Shown here piece after piece: positions 42,697-50,947 of a stretch of 59,559 nt of DNA. The notes under the pieces were generated by a model that searched no databases, was not told the origin of the DNA, and worked only from the letters and a program-made list of their open reading frames with translations. The DNA is taken from the NCBI RefSeq assembly GCF_016428875.1, contig NZ_JAELTO010000009.1:1-59559 (forward strand), written 5' to 3'. The translations under genes and the position numbers were made by a program. How positions within the stretch are numbered: position 1 is the stretch's first letter; the number at the start of each line of letters is the position of its first letter. This DNA is from Xylophilus sp. ASV27 (GTDB lineage Bacteria > Pseudomonadota > Gammaproteobacteria > Burkholderiales > Burkholderiaceae_C).

Positions 42697-44277
42697 TCAG
42701 CCGAGCAGGGGCGGCTGGCCGAGCGGCCAGGGGTTGCCGGCGGCGTTGCGTGCCCAGCGCAGCGCGGTCGGCGCGCCGTCGTCATGCCAGGCGCCGCGCC
42801 GCAGCACCTCGCCCAGCGGCCGCACGTATTCCATGTGGCCGCCCAGCAGGCGGTAGTCCTGCAGCGCCATGCTGAACTCGATGGGCGCGACGATGGCCGG
42901 CGTGGGCACGGTGCCAAAGCTGTCGTCGGGCATGCGCATGACGTCGGCCATCACCGTGATGCCGCCGCCCGGCCAGACGTAGGCCGGCGCGCCGCCGCAG
43001 GTGACGTTGACCAACGCCTGCTTGATGGCGCGGGTCAGCCGCACCGGGTTGTCGGTCACGCCCGCGCGCAGGCTGCCGCCGGCGCCGCCCAGGAACAGCA
43101 CGGTGGACAGCGAGGGCTCGCAGTTCTCGCCGATGCGCTCGACCACGGCGCGCACCGCCGCCGGCATGGCCTGCTCGACGGGCTGCAGCGCCTCGTCCAG
43201 CACGTACCAGTTGGCGTGCTCGCCGGTGGTGGAGGTCATGAGCAGGCGCAGGCCGGGCCAGGCCACTTCCGGGTTCCAGCCCTCGATGATGGACAGCGGC
43301 TCGGCGATGTCGGTGCCGCCCCAGCCGGTGCCCGGATTGGCGACCTGGAAGTAGCGGCCCGGCGTGGACTTGCGGCCCCGCATCTGGATGCCGGAGCGGC
43401 GCATGTCCAGGCAGCGCCCGGCCTGGTGCTCGGTCAGCACGCCGGTGATGTGGTCGTCGACCACCACCACCTCGTCCACGTGGCCGAGCAACTGCTTGGC
43501 GAAGATGCCGATGGTGGCCGAGCCGCAGCCCACGCGCATGCGCTGCTCTTCCACGCCGTTGACGATGGGCGCGCGGCCGGCCTGCACCACGACCTGCGAG
43601 CCACCGTCGATGCTCAGCTCCACCGCCCGCTTGTTGCCCAGCAGCTGCATCATCTCGGCGGTGACGCGGCCTTCCTTCTTGCTGCCGCCGGTGAGATGGT
43701 GCACGCCGCCGAGCGACAGCATCTGCGAGCCGTATTCGGCCGTGGTCACGTGCCCGACCACCTCGCCCTTGCAGCGGATGTTGGCCTGCTCGGGGCCCAG
43801 GAAGCGGTCGGTGTCGATCTTCACCTTGAAGCCGCAGTAGCTGAAGATGCCTTCGGTCACGACCGTGACCATGTCCACGCCGCGCGCCTGCGAGGCGACG
43901 ATGAAGGGCGCGGGCTTGTAGTCCGGGTAGGTGGTGGAGGAGCCGACGCCGGTCACGAACACCTCGTCGGCGCGCAGCAGGTCGCCGCTCCATTCGGCGG
44001 GAGCCTCGGCGCGGGTGGCGAAAGGCACCAGCTCCGGCGCGCCGGATTCGAGCGTGCGGCGCAGCAGCACCACGGGGTCGACCCGCACCAGCGCGCCGCC
44101 GCGGTTGGCATAGCGGTCGCAGGCGCCGGTGCGGCCCTCGGAGATCTGGCACAGCACCGGGCAGGCGTTGCATTCGACCTTGGCGCCGGCCCCGCGCACG
44201 TCGCGCGCCGCGGGCTCGGCCGCGGCCAGCGGCATGTCGATGCCGGGCAGGCCGTCGGTCTTGGTGTGTTCCGTCAT
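42697..44277 (-). CDS. hnr: 6-hydroxynicotinate reductase
   Basis: Iron-sulfur/flavin enzyme reducing 6-hydroxynicotinate to 1,4,5,6-tetrahydro-6-oxonicotinate with reduced ferredoxin. The N-terminal cluster motif is C36-x2-C39-x3-C43...C53 (VECNACPVLCQISEGRTGACDRY). GVGSSTTYPDYKPAPFIV, TEGIFSYCGFKVKIDTDRFLGPEQANIRCKGEVVGHVTTAEYGS and GGAPAYVWPGGGITVMADV follow. The 526 residues and motif order match what I recall of Hnr from Eubacterium and Azorhizobium. First gene of the minus-strand operon. The start at 44277 (MTEHTK) is chosen; an upstream ATG at 44355 would overlap promoter sequence. Confidence 0.88.
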   Translation of the reverse strand: MTEHTKTDGLPGIDMPLAAAEPAARDVRGAGAKVECNACPVLCQISEGRTGACDRYANRGGALVRVDPVVLLRRTLESGAPELVPFATRAEAPAEWSGDLLRADEVFVTGVGSSTTYPDYKPAPFIVASQARGVDMVTVVTEGIFSYCGFKVKIDTDRFLGPEQANIRCKGEVVGHVTTAEYGSQMLSLGGVHHLTGGSKKEGRVTAEMMQLLGNKRAVELSIDGGSQVVVQAGRAPIVNGVEEQRMRVGCGSATIGIFAKQLLGHVDEVVVVDDHITGVLTEHQAGRCLDMRRSGIQMRGRKSTPGRYFQVANPGTGWGGTDIAEPLSIIEGWNPEVAWPGLRLLMTSTTGEHANWYVLDEALQPVEQAMPAAVRAVVERIGENCEPSLSTVLFLGGAGGSLRAGVTDNPVRLTRAIKQALVNVTCGGAPAYVWPGGGITVMADVMRMPDDSFGTVPTPAIVAPIEFSMALQDYRLLGGHMEYVRPLGEVLRRGAWHDDGAPTALRWARNAAGNPWPLGQPPLLG

Positions 44278-44620
44278 GTCGTGGGCTCGTTTTCCGGCGG
44301 GCGTGCGGGCTGCGATTGCGGCTTGAATGGCCGTCGCAATGTGTGTAGCATCCACTTAATCAAAATGTTGTGTTTGCTACATTCACGGATCAATGTAGCG
44401 CATTCGATTGGGGGCCGCAAGACGTGGTTTTCCGCAGCTTCGCAGGGCGTTGCGGGCGCACCGGGAGGGTTCGCGGGCGCAAAGCATTTACCATCATGGG
44501 CCGCCCCCGCGCCCGCGGGCCGGCGGCTCCCACGATGGATACCGGAGACATGCCCCGTACCGGCCGGCGCCGCCGCGGCCGGCCCCGTCCCTCCATCCTC
44601 AATCGCAGACTGTCATCACC
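44278..44620. other. 343-base divergent promoter region of the nicotinate locus
   Basis: It separates the hnr operon from fpr-tetR-ena. The left half is AT-rich around 44340-44400 and carries a perfect dyad. The right half (44400-44620) is very GC-rich, with no recognisable gene, and no clear -35/-10 pair could be assigned. Confidence 0.6.
44344..44399. promoter_or_regulatory. Candidate operator for the TetR regulator
   Basis: GCTACATT (44376-44383) and AATGTAGC (44392-44399) form a perfect inverted repeat with an 8-base spacer. A further TGTAGC half-site lies at 44344-44349. The dyad is in the AT-rich core of the divergent promoter region, one gene away from a tetR, so binding there could control both transcripts. 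Confidence 0.6.
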
Positions 44621-45394
44621 ATGAGTGCTTTCAACGAAGAACGCGTCCTGTCGGTCCACCACTGGACCGACCGCCTGTTCACCTTCACCACCACGCGCGA
44701 TCCGTCGCTGCGCTTCTCCAACGGCCACTTCACCATGATCGGCCTGCGCGTCAACGACAAGCCGCTGCTGCGCGCCTACAGCATCGCCAGCGCCAACTAC
44801 GAGGAGCACCTGGAGTTCCTCAGCATCAAGGTGGACAACGGCCCGCTCACCTCGCGGCTGCAGCACATCCAGGTGGGCGACACGGTGATCGTCGGCAAGA
44901 AGCCCACCGGCACGCTGCTGATCGACTACACCCTGCCCGGCAAGCGCCTGTACCTGCTGGGCACGGGCACCGGCCTGGCGCCCTTCCTGTCCATCATCCG
45001 CGACCCGGAGACGTACGAGAAGTTCGAGAGGGTCATCCTGGTGCACGGCGTGCGCCAGGTGGACGAACTGGCCTACCACGACATGGTGACCAAGCACCTG
45101 CCCAACCACGAGTTCCTCGGCGACTTCGTGCGCAGCCAGTTGCTCTACTACCCTACGGTGACGCGCGAGAGCTACCGCAACATGGGCCGCATCACCGAAC
45201 TGCTGGAAAACGGCAAGCTCGAGGCCGACCTGGGCCAGCCCCGGCTCAACCCCGCCGAGGACCGCATGATGCTGTGCGGCAGCCCGTACATGCTGGCCGA
45301 CCTCAAGCAGTTGCTGGAGCAGCGCGGCTTCAAGGAAGGCAACACCAGCACGCCCGGCGACTTCGTCATCGAGCGGGCCTTCGCCGAGAAGTGA
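44621..45394 (+). CDS. fpr: Ferredoxin-NADP reductase (Fpr type)
   Basis: FAD enzyme of 257 residues exchanging electrons between NADPH and ferredoxin or flavodoxin. The FAD-binding motif RAYSIAS (about residues 55-61), the NADP segment LLGTGTGLAPFLSIIRDPETYEKFERVILVHGVR and the subclass-typical C-terminus GDFVIERAFAEK place it in the bacterial Fpr group. Divergent from hnr, it is a natural supplier of low-potential electrons to that reductase. A general redox-stress Fpr is the alternative, since such genes are common. Similarity begins at the ATG at 44621. Confidence 0.92.
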   Translation: MSAFNEERVLSVHHWTDRLFTFTTTRDPSLRFSNGHFTMIGLRVNDKPLLRAYSIASANYEEHLEFLSIKVDNGPLTSRLQHIQVGDTVIVGKKPTGTLLIDYTLPGKRLYLLGTGTGLAPFLSIIRDPETYEKFERVILVHGVRQVDELAYHDMVTKHLPNHEFLGDFVRSQLLYYPTVTRESYRNMGRITELLENGKLEADLGQPRLNPAEDRMMLCGSPYMLADLKQLLEQRGFKEGNTSTPGDFVIERAFAEK

Positions 45395-45444
45395 CGCTTG
45401 GCGCTCCGGCCGGACTTCTCTCCTGACTCGCTGACGGGACGCCG

Positions 45445-46119
45445 ATGACAGAACGCAAGGCAGCAGCCAAGCGCCCCTCGGCGCGCCGCACCGGCGCGCG
45501 GGAGCTGGCGGCGCAGGCCACGCGCGAGAACATCCTGCGCGCGGCCACGAAGGTGTTCGCGCGCTACGGCTACGAGGGCGGCAGCGTGGAGAAGATCTCC
45601 AGGGCGGCGAAGTCCTTCGACCGCATGATCTACTACTACTTCGGCAGCAAGGAAGGCCTGTTCATCGAGGTGATAGAGAGCATCTACCGCCGCATGAACG
45701 AGGCCGAGGAGGCGCTCGACATCCGGCCCGATGCGCCGGTGGAGGCGCTCAAGGCGGTGGTGCGCTTCGTGAGCCAGTACTACCGCAGGAACCCCGAGTT
45801 CGTCACCCTGCTCAACACCGAGAACCTGCACAAGGGCAGGCACATCGCCAAATCGCCGCGCGCGCGCGAGTACTCCTCGCCCGCGGTCTCGGTGATCGCG
45901 CAGGTGCTGGCCAGCGGCGCGGCCGCGGGCGTGTTCCGCAGCGACCTGCAGGCGCGCGACCTGTACCTGCTGATCGCCTCGATGGGCTACTTCTACCAGT
46001 CCAACCGCTACACGCTCAGCGCCTTCCTGGGCGAGGAACTGGACCGCCCGGAGGCCATTGCCCACTGGGACGCGGTGATGGTCGACGTGGTGCTGCGCAC
46101 CGTCGCGCCGGCGCGCTGA
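45445..46119 (+). CDS. TetR-family transcriptional regulator
   Basis: Repressor-type regulator, 224 residues. A basic 25-residue leader precedes the TetR HTH (about 28-74: TRENILRAATKVFARYGYEGGSVEKISRAAKSFDRMIYYYFGSKEGLF). The C-terminal ligand domain (TetR_C) includes RFVSQYYRRNPEFVTLLNTENLHKGRHI. Lying between fpr and ena, it most likely controls this locus through the dyad at 44376-44399, with a pathway intermediate as inducer (inference). Confidence 0.9.
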   Translation: MTERKAAAKRPSARRTGARELAAQATRENILRAATKVFARYGYEGGSVEKISRAAKSFDRMIYYYFGSKEGLFIEVIESIYRRMNEAEEALDIRPDAPVEALKAVVRFVSQYYRRNPEFVTLLNTENLHKGRHIAKSPRAREYSSPAVSVIAQVLASGAAAGVFRSDLQARDLYLLIASMGYFYQSNRYTLSAFLGEELDRPEAIAHWDAVMVDVVLRTVAPAR

Positions 46120-46156
46120 TCCCGATCCCCTCCCCACGATTCCCAAGGAGCCGTTC

Positions 46157-47353
46157 ATGGCAGAAGCCCCCACCACCGCGACCTCGGGCAAGGTCGTCAT
46201 CCGCAACATCGGCCTGCTGCTGTCGGGCGACATCGACCGGCCCATCCTCGGCGCCGACACTATCGTGGTGAACGATGGCCTGATCGTAGCGGTCGGCAAG
46301 GAGAAGGACTGCGACCTGGAAGGCGCGAGGACCGTCATCGACGCGCGCGCAACCTGCGTCGCGCCCGGCCTGATCGACAGCCACGTGCACCCGGTGTTCG
46401 GCGACTGGACGCCGCGCCAGGGCCAGATCGGCTGGATCGACTCCACGCTGCACGGCGGCGTGACGACCATGATCTCCGCCGGCGAGGTGCACCTGCCCGG
46501 CCGCCCCAAGGACATCGTGGGCCTGAAGGCGCTGGCCATCACCGCGCAGCGCGCGTTCGACAACTTCCGCCCCGGCGGCATGAAGGTGCTGGCCGGCGCG
46601 CCGGTGATCGAGAAGGGCATGGTGGAGAGCGACTTCAAGGAACTCGCCGAGGCCGGCGTGGGCCTGCTCGGCGAGGTCGGCCTGGGCTCGGTGAAGGCCG
46701 GCTACGAGGCCAGGGAGATGGTGGCCTGGGCGCGCAAGTACGGCATCCAGAGCACCATCCACACGGGCGGCCCGTCGATCCCGGGCTCGGGCCTGATCGA
46801 CAAGGACGTGGTGCTCGAAGCCGACGCCGACGTCATCGGCCACATCAACGGCGGCCACACCTCGCTGCCCGAGGCGCACGTGTGCGAGCTGTGCGAGAAG
46901 AGCACGCGCGCCATCGAAATCGTGCACAACGGCAACGAGCGCGTCGCCATCGCGGCGGCCAAGGCCGCGCTGGAACTGAAGTGCCCGCACCGCGTGATCC
47001 TGGGCACCGACGGGCCCGCGGGCTCGGGCGTGCAGCCGCTGGGCATCCTGCGCATGATCGCCATGCTGTCGTCGATCGCGAACATACCGGCCGAGCTGGT
47101 GTTCTGCTTTGCCACCGGCAACACCGCGAAGATCCGCAAGCTCAACTGCGGGCTGATCGAAGCCGGCCGCGACGCCGACCTCGTCTTCATGGACCGCGCG
47201 CAGCACTCGCCCGCGCCGGGCCTGCTCGAAAGCGTTCGGCTCGGCGACATCCCGGGCGTGGGCATGGTGATGATCGACGGCATCGTGCGCTGCGGCCGCA
47301 GCCGCAACACGCCACCGGCTACCGAGATCCCGGTGGTGCTGGGCGCGCACTGA
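46157..47353 (+). CDS. ena: Enamidase (amidohydrolase superfamily)
   Basis: Opens 1,4,5,6-tetrahydro-6-oxonicotinate to 2-formylglutarate and ammonia. The 398-residue TIM-barrel amidohydrolase has metal ligands in the expected order: His76 and His78 (DSHVHP), Glu173 (GEVGLGS) at the bridging position, His202 (STIHTGG), His229 (VIGHINGG) and Asp285 (LGTDGPAGSG). A bridging Glu instead of a carboxylated Lys fits my recollection of Eubacterium enamidase. AAGGAG precedes the ATG. Co-location with hnr makes this the expected next step; a generic cyclic amidohydrolase is the fallback. Confidence 0.87.
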   Translation: MAEAPTTATSGKVVIRNIGLLLSGDIDRPILGADTIVVNDGLIVAVGKEKDCDLEGARTVIDARATCVAPGLIDSHVHPVFGDWTPRQGQIGWIDSTLHGGVTTMISAGEVHLPGRPKDIVGLKALAITAQRAFDNFRPGGMKVLAGAPVIEKGMVESDFKELAEAGVGLLGEVGLGSVKAGYEAREMVAWARKYGIQSTIHTGGPSIPGSGLIDKDVVLEADADVIGHINGGHTSLPEAHVCELCEKSTRAIEIVHNGNERVAIAAAKAALELKCPHRVILGTDGPAGSGVQPLGILRMIAMLSSIANIPAELVFCFATGNTAKIRKLNCGLIEAGRDADLVFMDRAQHSPAPGLLESVRLGDIPGVGMVMIDGIVRCGRSRNTPPATEIPVVLGAH

Positions 47354-47375
47354 GAATCCGTGCCGGGCCGGGATT

Positions 47376-47438
47376 GCTATTATTTATATAGCGCACAGCC
47401 CAGGTAGTTCCTAGGCTACAGCTGCTTTTTGCCTGGAA
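47376..47438. repeat. Copy 4 of the dyad repeat, between convergent ena and the glycine-zipper gene
   Basis: GCTATTATTTATATAGC (47376-47392), a 6-base spacer, CCCAGG-tagtt-CCTAGG (47399-47415), then CTACAGCTGCTTTTTGCC. Same layout as copies 2 and 3. The hairpin plus T-rich tail could terminate ena. Confidence 0.8.
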
Positions 47439-47439
47439 A

Positions 47440-48237
47440 TCAGTAGGAACCGGTGGCATAGGTGCCCTGCGGCTGCACGGCCTGGCGGTAGTAGGGGTCG
47501 CTCGAATAGGTGCGGCTCTGGCCCAGTCGGAAGCCGCGGCCTTCCAGCGTGATCGGCTCGCCCACCGGCACCGGCTGCGAGCGCTCGAAGGTGCGGCGCG
47601 AGCCGTCTTCCATGCGCACGTGGATCAGGTAGGCCGTCTGGGTGTTGGTGCGCTTCTCCACCGTGTTGCCCAGGAAGCCGCCGCCCACGGCACCCAGCAC
47701 CGTGGCCGCGGCCCGGCCGGAGCCATGGCCGATCTGGTTGCCCAGCACGCCGCCGAGCACACCGCCGGCCACCGCGCCCACGCCGGTGGGCGGCGCGGCC
47801 CGCTGCACCGGCTGCACCGATTCCACCCGCCCGCAGATGCCGCAGACCGGGGTGGCCTGCACCGGCTCCGGATAGGCGGCGCCGGCGCTGCCATAGGCGG
47901 GCGCCGGTGCCGGCACGGGCCGGGGAGCGGTGACCACCGGCGCCCGGGCCGCGGCGGGAGCCGCAGGGGGAGCCGCAGGCGCAGCGGCGGGCGGGGCGGG
48001 CTGATCCCGCGCGATCTCTTCCTTGGCGGCGGACGAGGCCGGCGCCGGCACCTCGGCCGGAGCCAGGGCGGCGACTTGCGTTGCAGGCCCGGCAGGGCGC
48101 GTATTCTGGTAGACCAGCGTGCCGCCAAGCGCGAGTACCGCCGCCGCGAGGACGCCGATGGCGATCCAGAGCGGCTTGAGCGGCGAGGCCCCGGCGTCGT
48201 GGCCGTGCACGGGGGTGAGGCTGGTGGACGTGCTCAT
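47440..48237 (-). CDS. Glycine-zipper 2TM (17 kDa antigen-like) envelope protein
   Basis: Membrane-anchored protein of 265 residues. One N-terminal helix (PLKPLWIAIGVLAAAVLALGGTLVYQ) is followed by a roughly 90-residue Ala/Pro linker. Then comes CGICGRVESV and a glycine-zipper domain (GVGAVAGGVLGGVLGNQIGHGSGRAAATVLGAVGGGFLGN) typical of SlyB/Rick_17kDa proteins, then a small beta domain (YLIHVRMEDGSRRTFE). The start is uncleaved and not a lipoprotein, unlike classical SlyB. The role is probably in envelope integrity; specifics are unknown. Confidence 0.82.
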   Translation of the reverse strand: MSTSTSLTPVHGHDAGASPLKPLWIAIGVLAAAVLALGGTLVYQNTRPAGPATQVAALAPAEVPAPASSAAKEEIARDQPAPPAAAPAAPPAAPAAARAPVVTAPRPVPAPAPAYGSAGAAYPEPVQATPVCGICGRVESVQPVQRAAPPTGVGAVAGGVLGGVLGNQIGHGSGRAAATVLGAVGGGFLGNTVEKRTNTQTAYLIHVRMEDGSRRTFERSQPVPVGEPITLEGRGFRLGQSRTYSSDPYYRQAVQPQGTYATGSY

Positions 48238-48614
48238 GTTCTCTCCTTCTGTGATGCGCTTCCTTGTGCCGGAAGCCCTGTCAGGAAGCTACACAGTCCA
48301 CGAGCCCAAGAAGTACCGCTTTTGTAAAGCGCGGTAAGCGGTGCAGCCCCATGTGCGCCGGGCGCTGCGTGGTAGCGCCAAGGCGACGCGGAATGAGTCC
48401 CGCGCTGGCGCGCGCCCTGCTTTGGGATGGGATGCAGGGCGCAGACCGCCGCCATGGCGAGGATTTGCAACGCCGCGGACCGCCCACGGCAGGGATGCGC
48501 GACACGCGAGGGACTTGTTCAGTGTTGCCCTAATTCACAGATTAGGCGCCAGCAGGCGCTGCAGCGCCGTAGCGTCCACGCCACGGCGCCAAGTGCGGGC
48601 GCAACGTGGCCCAC
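48238..48614. other. 377-base intergenic region
   Basis: No gene is supported here. The right end (48535-48604) holds a degenerate copy of the metH 3' end on the minus strand. The rest is unremarkable GC-rich sequence. Confidence 0.55.
48535..48604 (-). pseudogene. Remnant resembling the 3' end of metH
   Basis: Read on the minus strand in one frame it encodes [18 protein letters not shown] and a stop, against [19 protein letters not shown] and a stop in metH (ending at 52914). The first 27 bases next to the stop codon match metH at 24 positions, and similarity then fades. Same orientation as metH, about 4.4 kb away. Confidence 0.5.
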
Positions 48615-49307
48615 TCAGCGCATGAGGAACTTCTCGACGTAGAGCTGCCGGGCGCGGTCCATGTGGTCCAGTGCAAGCTGGTGCAGCCGTGCTCGCTCGC
48701 CGGCGTGCAGCGCCGCCACCATGGCCGCGTGTTCGCGGCAGGCCTGCTCCAGCGCCTGGGCATCGGCGATGCCGTAGGCGCGTGCGGGAAAGCTCAGCCA
48801 GTCGTGCAGGCGGATCGACTCCGCGATGTAGGGGTTGTCGCTCAAGCCGTAGAACAGGCGATGGAAGGCCATGTTCGTGCGGTGGATCGTGATGAGATCG
48901 CCCGTCGCGGCGGCCTCGGCGTGGGCGTGCGCCGCCGCCTCGACGGCGGCCAGGCGCTCGGGCGCCACAGGCAAGGGCATGGCGGCCACCGCCGCGCCAT
49001 GCAGCACGGTCCGGAAGTGGTAGAGATCGCGCAGGCTCTGCTCATCGAAGCGGCGGATGCGCGCGCCCAGGTGCGGCGGCTTGACCACCACGCCCAGGCG
49101 CTGCAGTTCGACCAGCGCCGCACGCACCACGTGGCGCTTCGCGGCGTAGTCCTCCATCAGATGGTCCTCGATGAGGCGGTTGCGCGGCAGGATGCGGCCG
49201 CGAATGATGTCGATCTCGATCGCCTCGATCACGGCGGCCACCTGCGCGGGCAGCGTGGCATGGGGGAAGGCGCCTGCGTCCGAGGCGGCCAGCCGGTGGT
49301 TGCTCAT
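48615..49307 (-). CDS. GntR-family (FadR/VanR subgroup) transcriptional regulator
   Basis: Regulator of 230 residues. An N-terminal winged helix (about 18-85: IIRGRILPRNRLIEDHLMEDYAAKRHVVRAALVELQRLGVV) is followed by an all-helical FCD domain. The FCD metal/ligand residues lie in HRTNMAFHRLFYGLSDNP and REHAAMVAALHAGE. It is divergent from the aldehyde dehydrogenase gene, with a clear dyad between them, so autoregulation plus control of the three-gene operon is likely. Confidence 0.9.
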   Translation of the reverse strand: MSNHRLAASDAGAFPHATLPAQVAAVIEAIEIDIIRGRILPRNRLIEDHLMEDYAAKRHVVRAALVELQRLGVVVKPPHLGARIRRFDEQSLRDLYHFRTVLHGAAVAAMPLPVAPERLAAVEAAAHAHAEAAATGDLITIHRTNMAFHRLFYGLSDNPYIAESIRLHDWLSFPARAYGIADAQALEQACREHAAMVAALHAGERARLHQLALDHMDRARQLYVEKFLMR

Positions 49308-49368
49308 GGTGCGATGGTAGTCAAGAGACCGCCCGGCGGGCGCGGCGGAGGCCGCCGGCACACGCCTT

Positions 49369-49398
49369 TATCGATAGTCTTATCGCCAATATTGGCGA
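49369..49398. promoter_or_regulatory. GntR operator candidate
   Basis: TCGCCAATATTGGCGA (49383-49398) is a perfect 16-base palindrome. Overlapping its left edge is CGATA-gtct-TATCG (49372-49385). Both lie in the 159-base gap between the divergent gntR and aldehyde dehydrogenase genes, 69-98 bases before the latter. Confidence 0.6.
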
Positions 49399-49466
49399 CA
49401 ACGCCGTCGTTGTGTTTCATGGGACCGCTACCTAGACTGCCGCTCGACATCAACTCAGCGAACACC

Positions 49467-50903
49467 ATGGCACCGTTGCAAGCCGCCCCTGAACTCATCA
49501 GCATCAACCCCGCCAACGGCGCCGAGATCGCACGCGTACCGGTCACCTCGCCGCAGGAACTGGACGCCGCCGTGGACCGCGCCTGGCACGCGTTCCATCA
49601 TTCGGGCTGGAAGTCACTGCTGCCGCACAAGCGCGCCCTGGTGCTGCAGGCCATCGCCGACGGCCTGCAGGCCGAGAAGGAATCCCTCGCACGCCTGCAG
49701 ATGCAGGACAACGGCAAGCCGCTGGGCGAATGCCGCGGCATGGTGGAGTCGGCCATCGGCACCTTCCGCTACTACGCCGGCGTCTGCGAGACGCTGGAAA
49801 CCGACGTCACTCCCGCACGCGGCGACTACGTGTCGTTCACCGTGCTCGAACCCTTCGGCGTGGTGGCCGCGATCACGCCCTGGAACTCGCCGATCATGAA
49901 CGACGCGACCAAGGTCGCGCCCGCGCTCGCCGCCGGCAACGCGGTGATCCTCAAGCCCTCGGAGGACTCGCCCCTGCTCGGCCCCGAACTCGCGCGCATT
50001 GCACGTGCCGCCGGATTGCCCGATGGCCTGCTGCAGGTGGTGCAGGGCCGCGGCGCCGACGTGGGTGCAGCCCTCGTGGCCCACCCGGACGTGCGCATGG
50101 TGTCCTTCACGGGCGGCACGGTGTCGGGCCGCGCCATCGCACGCGTCGCGGGCGACCGGCTGATTCCCGCGGCACTGGAGCTTGGCGGCAAATCGCCGCA
50201 TGTGGTGTTCGCGGACGCCGACCGCGCGCATGCCGTGGCGGCCGTGGTGGCCGGCATCTTCGGCTCGGCCGGGCAGTCGTGCGTGGCCGGCTCGCGGCTG
50301 TTCATCGAGCAGGGCGTATACGACGAGGTACTGGCGGAGGTGGTGGCGCGCGCCAAGGGCCTGCGCGTGGCGGCCCCCGATGCCGAGGGCGTGGAGATGG
50401 GGCCGCTGGCCTCGTTCCACCACCGCGAGCGCGTGGCCCGCTTCGTCGAGCGCGCGCGCGCCGAGGGTGGCCGCGTGCTGTGCGGCGGCGCGGCACCCGC
50501 GGGCGGCGAGTTCGACGACGGTGCGTATTACCTGCCGACGGTGATCGATGGCCTGAAGTACGACGCCAATGCCTGCCAGGAAGAGGCCTTCGGCCCCGTG
50601 CTGGTGGCGCTGCCCTTCAAGGACGAGGCCGACCTCGTCGCGCAGGCCAACGGCACGGCCTTCGGCCTGGCCTGCGGCATCTGGACCGAGAGCTTCAAGC
50701 GCGCCTGGCGCATCGGCCGCGCGCTGGAGGCCGGCTCGGTCTGGATCAACACCTACAAGCAGTCGGTGACCAGCACGCCCTTCGGAGGCTTCAAGAACAG
50801 CGGCATCGGCCGCGAGAAGGGCATCGACGGCCTGAGGCTCTATGCCCAGGTCAAGAGCATCTACTTCGGCCTGCACGAGCAGCCGCTGGCCGTGGCCAAG
50901 TAG
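49467..50903 (+). CDS. NAD(P)-dependent aldehyde dehydrogenase
   Basis: Cytoplasmic ALDH-superfamily enzyme of 478 residues. Catalytic Cys is in GSAGQSCVAGSRL (near residue 275) and the general base Glu in ALELGGKSPHVVF. VVAAITPWNSPIMNDATKVAPALAAGNAVILKPSE lines the cofactor site, and TPFGGFKNSGIGREKG closes the fold. Similarity begins at the ATG at 49467. It forms an operon with a beta-hydroxyacid dehydrogenase and a Bug protein. The substrate is unknown; a semialdehyde derived from an imported dicarboxylate is likely. Confidence 0.93.
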   Translation: MAPLQAAPELISINPANGAEIARVPVTSPQELDAAVDRAWHAFHHSGWKSLLPHKRALVLQAIADGLQAEKESLARLQMQDNGKPLGECRGMVESAIGTFRYYAGVCETLETDVTPARGDYVSFTVLEPFGVVAAITPWNSPIMNDATKVAPALAAGNAVILKPSEDSPLLGPELARIARAAGLPDGLLQVVQGRGADVGAALVAHPDVRMVSFTGGTVSGRAIARVAGDRLIPAALELGGKSPHVVFADADRAHAVAAVVAGIFGSAGQSCVAGSRLFIEQGVYDEVLAEVVARAKGLRVAAPDAEGVEMGPLASFHHRERVARFVERARAEGGRVLCGGAAPAGGEFDDGAYYLPTVIDGLKYDANACQEEAFGPVLVALPFKDEADLVAQANGTAFGLACGIWTESFKRAWRIGRALEAGSVWINTYKQSVTSTPFGGFKNSGIGREKGIDGLRLYAQVKSIYFGLHEQPLAVAK

Positions 50904-50947
50904 CCCGCAGCCACCCCGTTTTCTCCTTCTTTTCCCCACGCACCACC

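Noticed and set aside
44621-45394. Treating fpr as only a housekeeping redox-stress gene
   Set aside because: Not excluded, but divergence from hnr and co-orientation with tetR and ena make a pathway role more economical, so it is kept in the locus.
47440-48237. SlyB lipoprotein call for the glycine-zipper protein
   Set aside because: No lipobox Cys. The N-terminus is an uncleaved membrane anchor and the linker is far longer than in SlyB.
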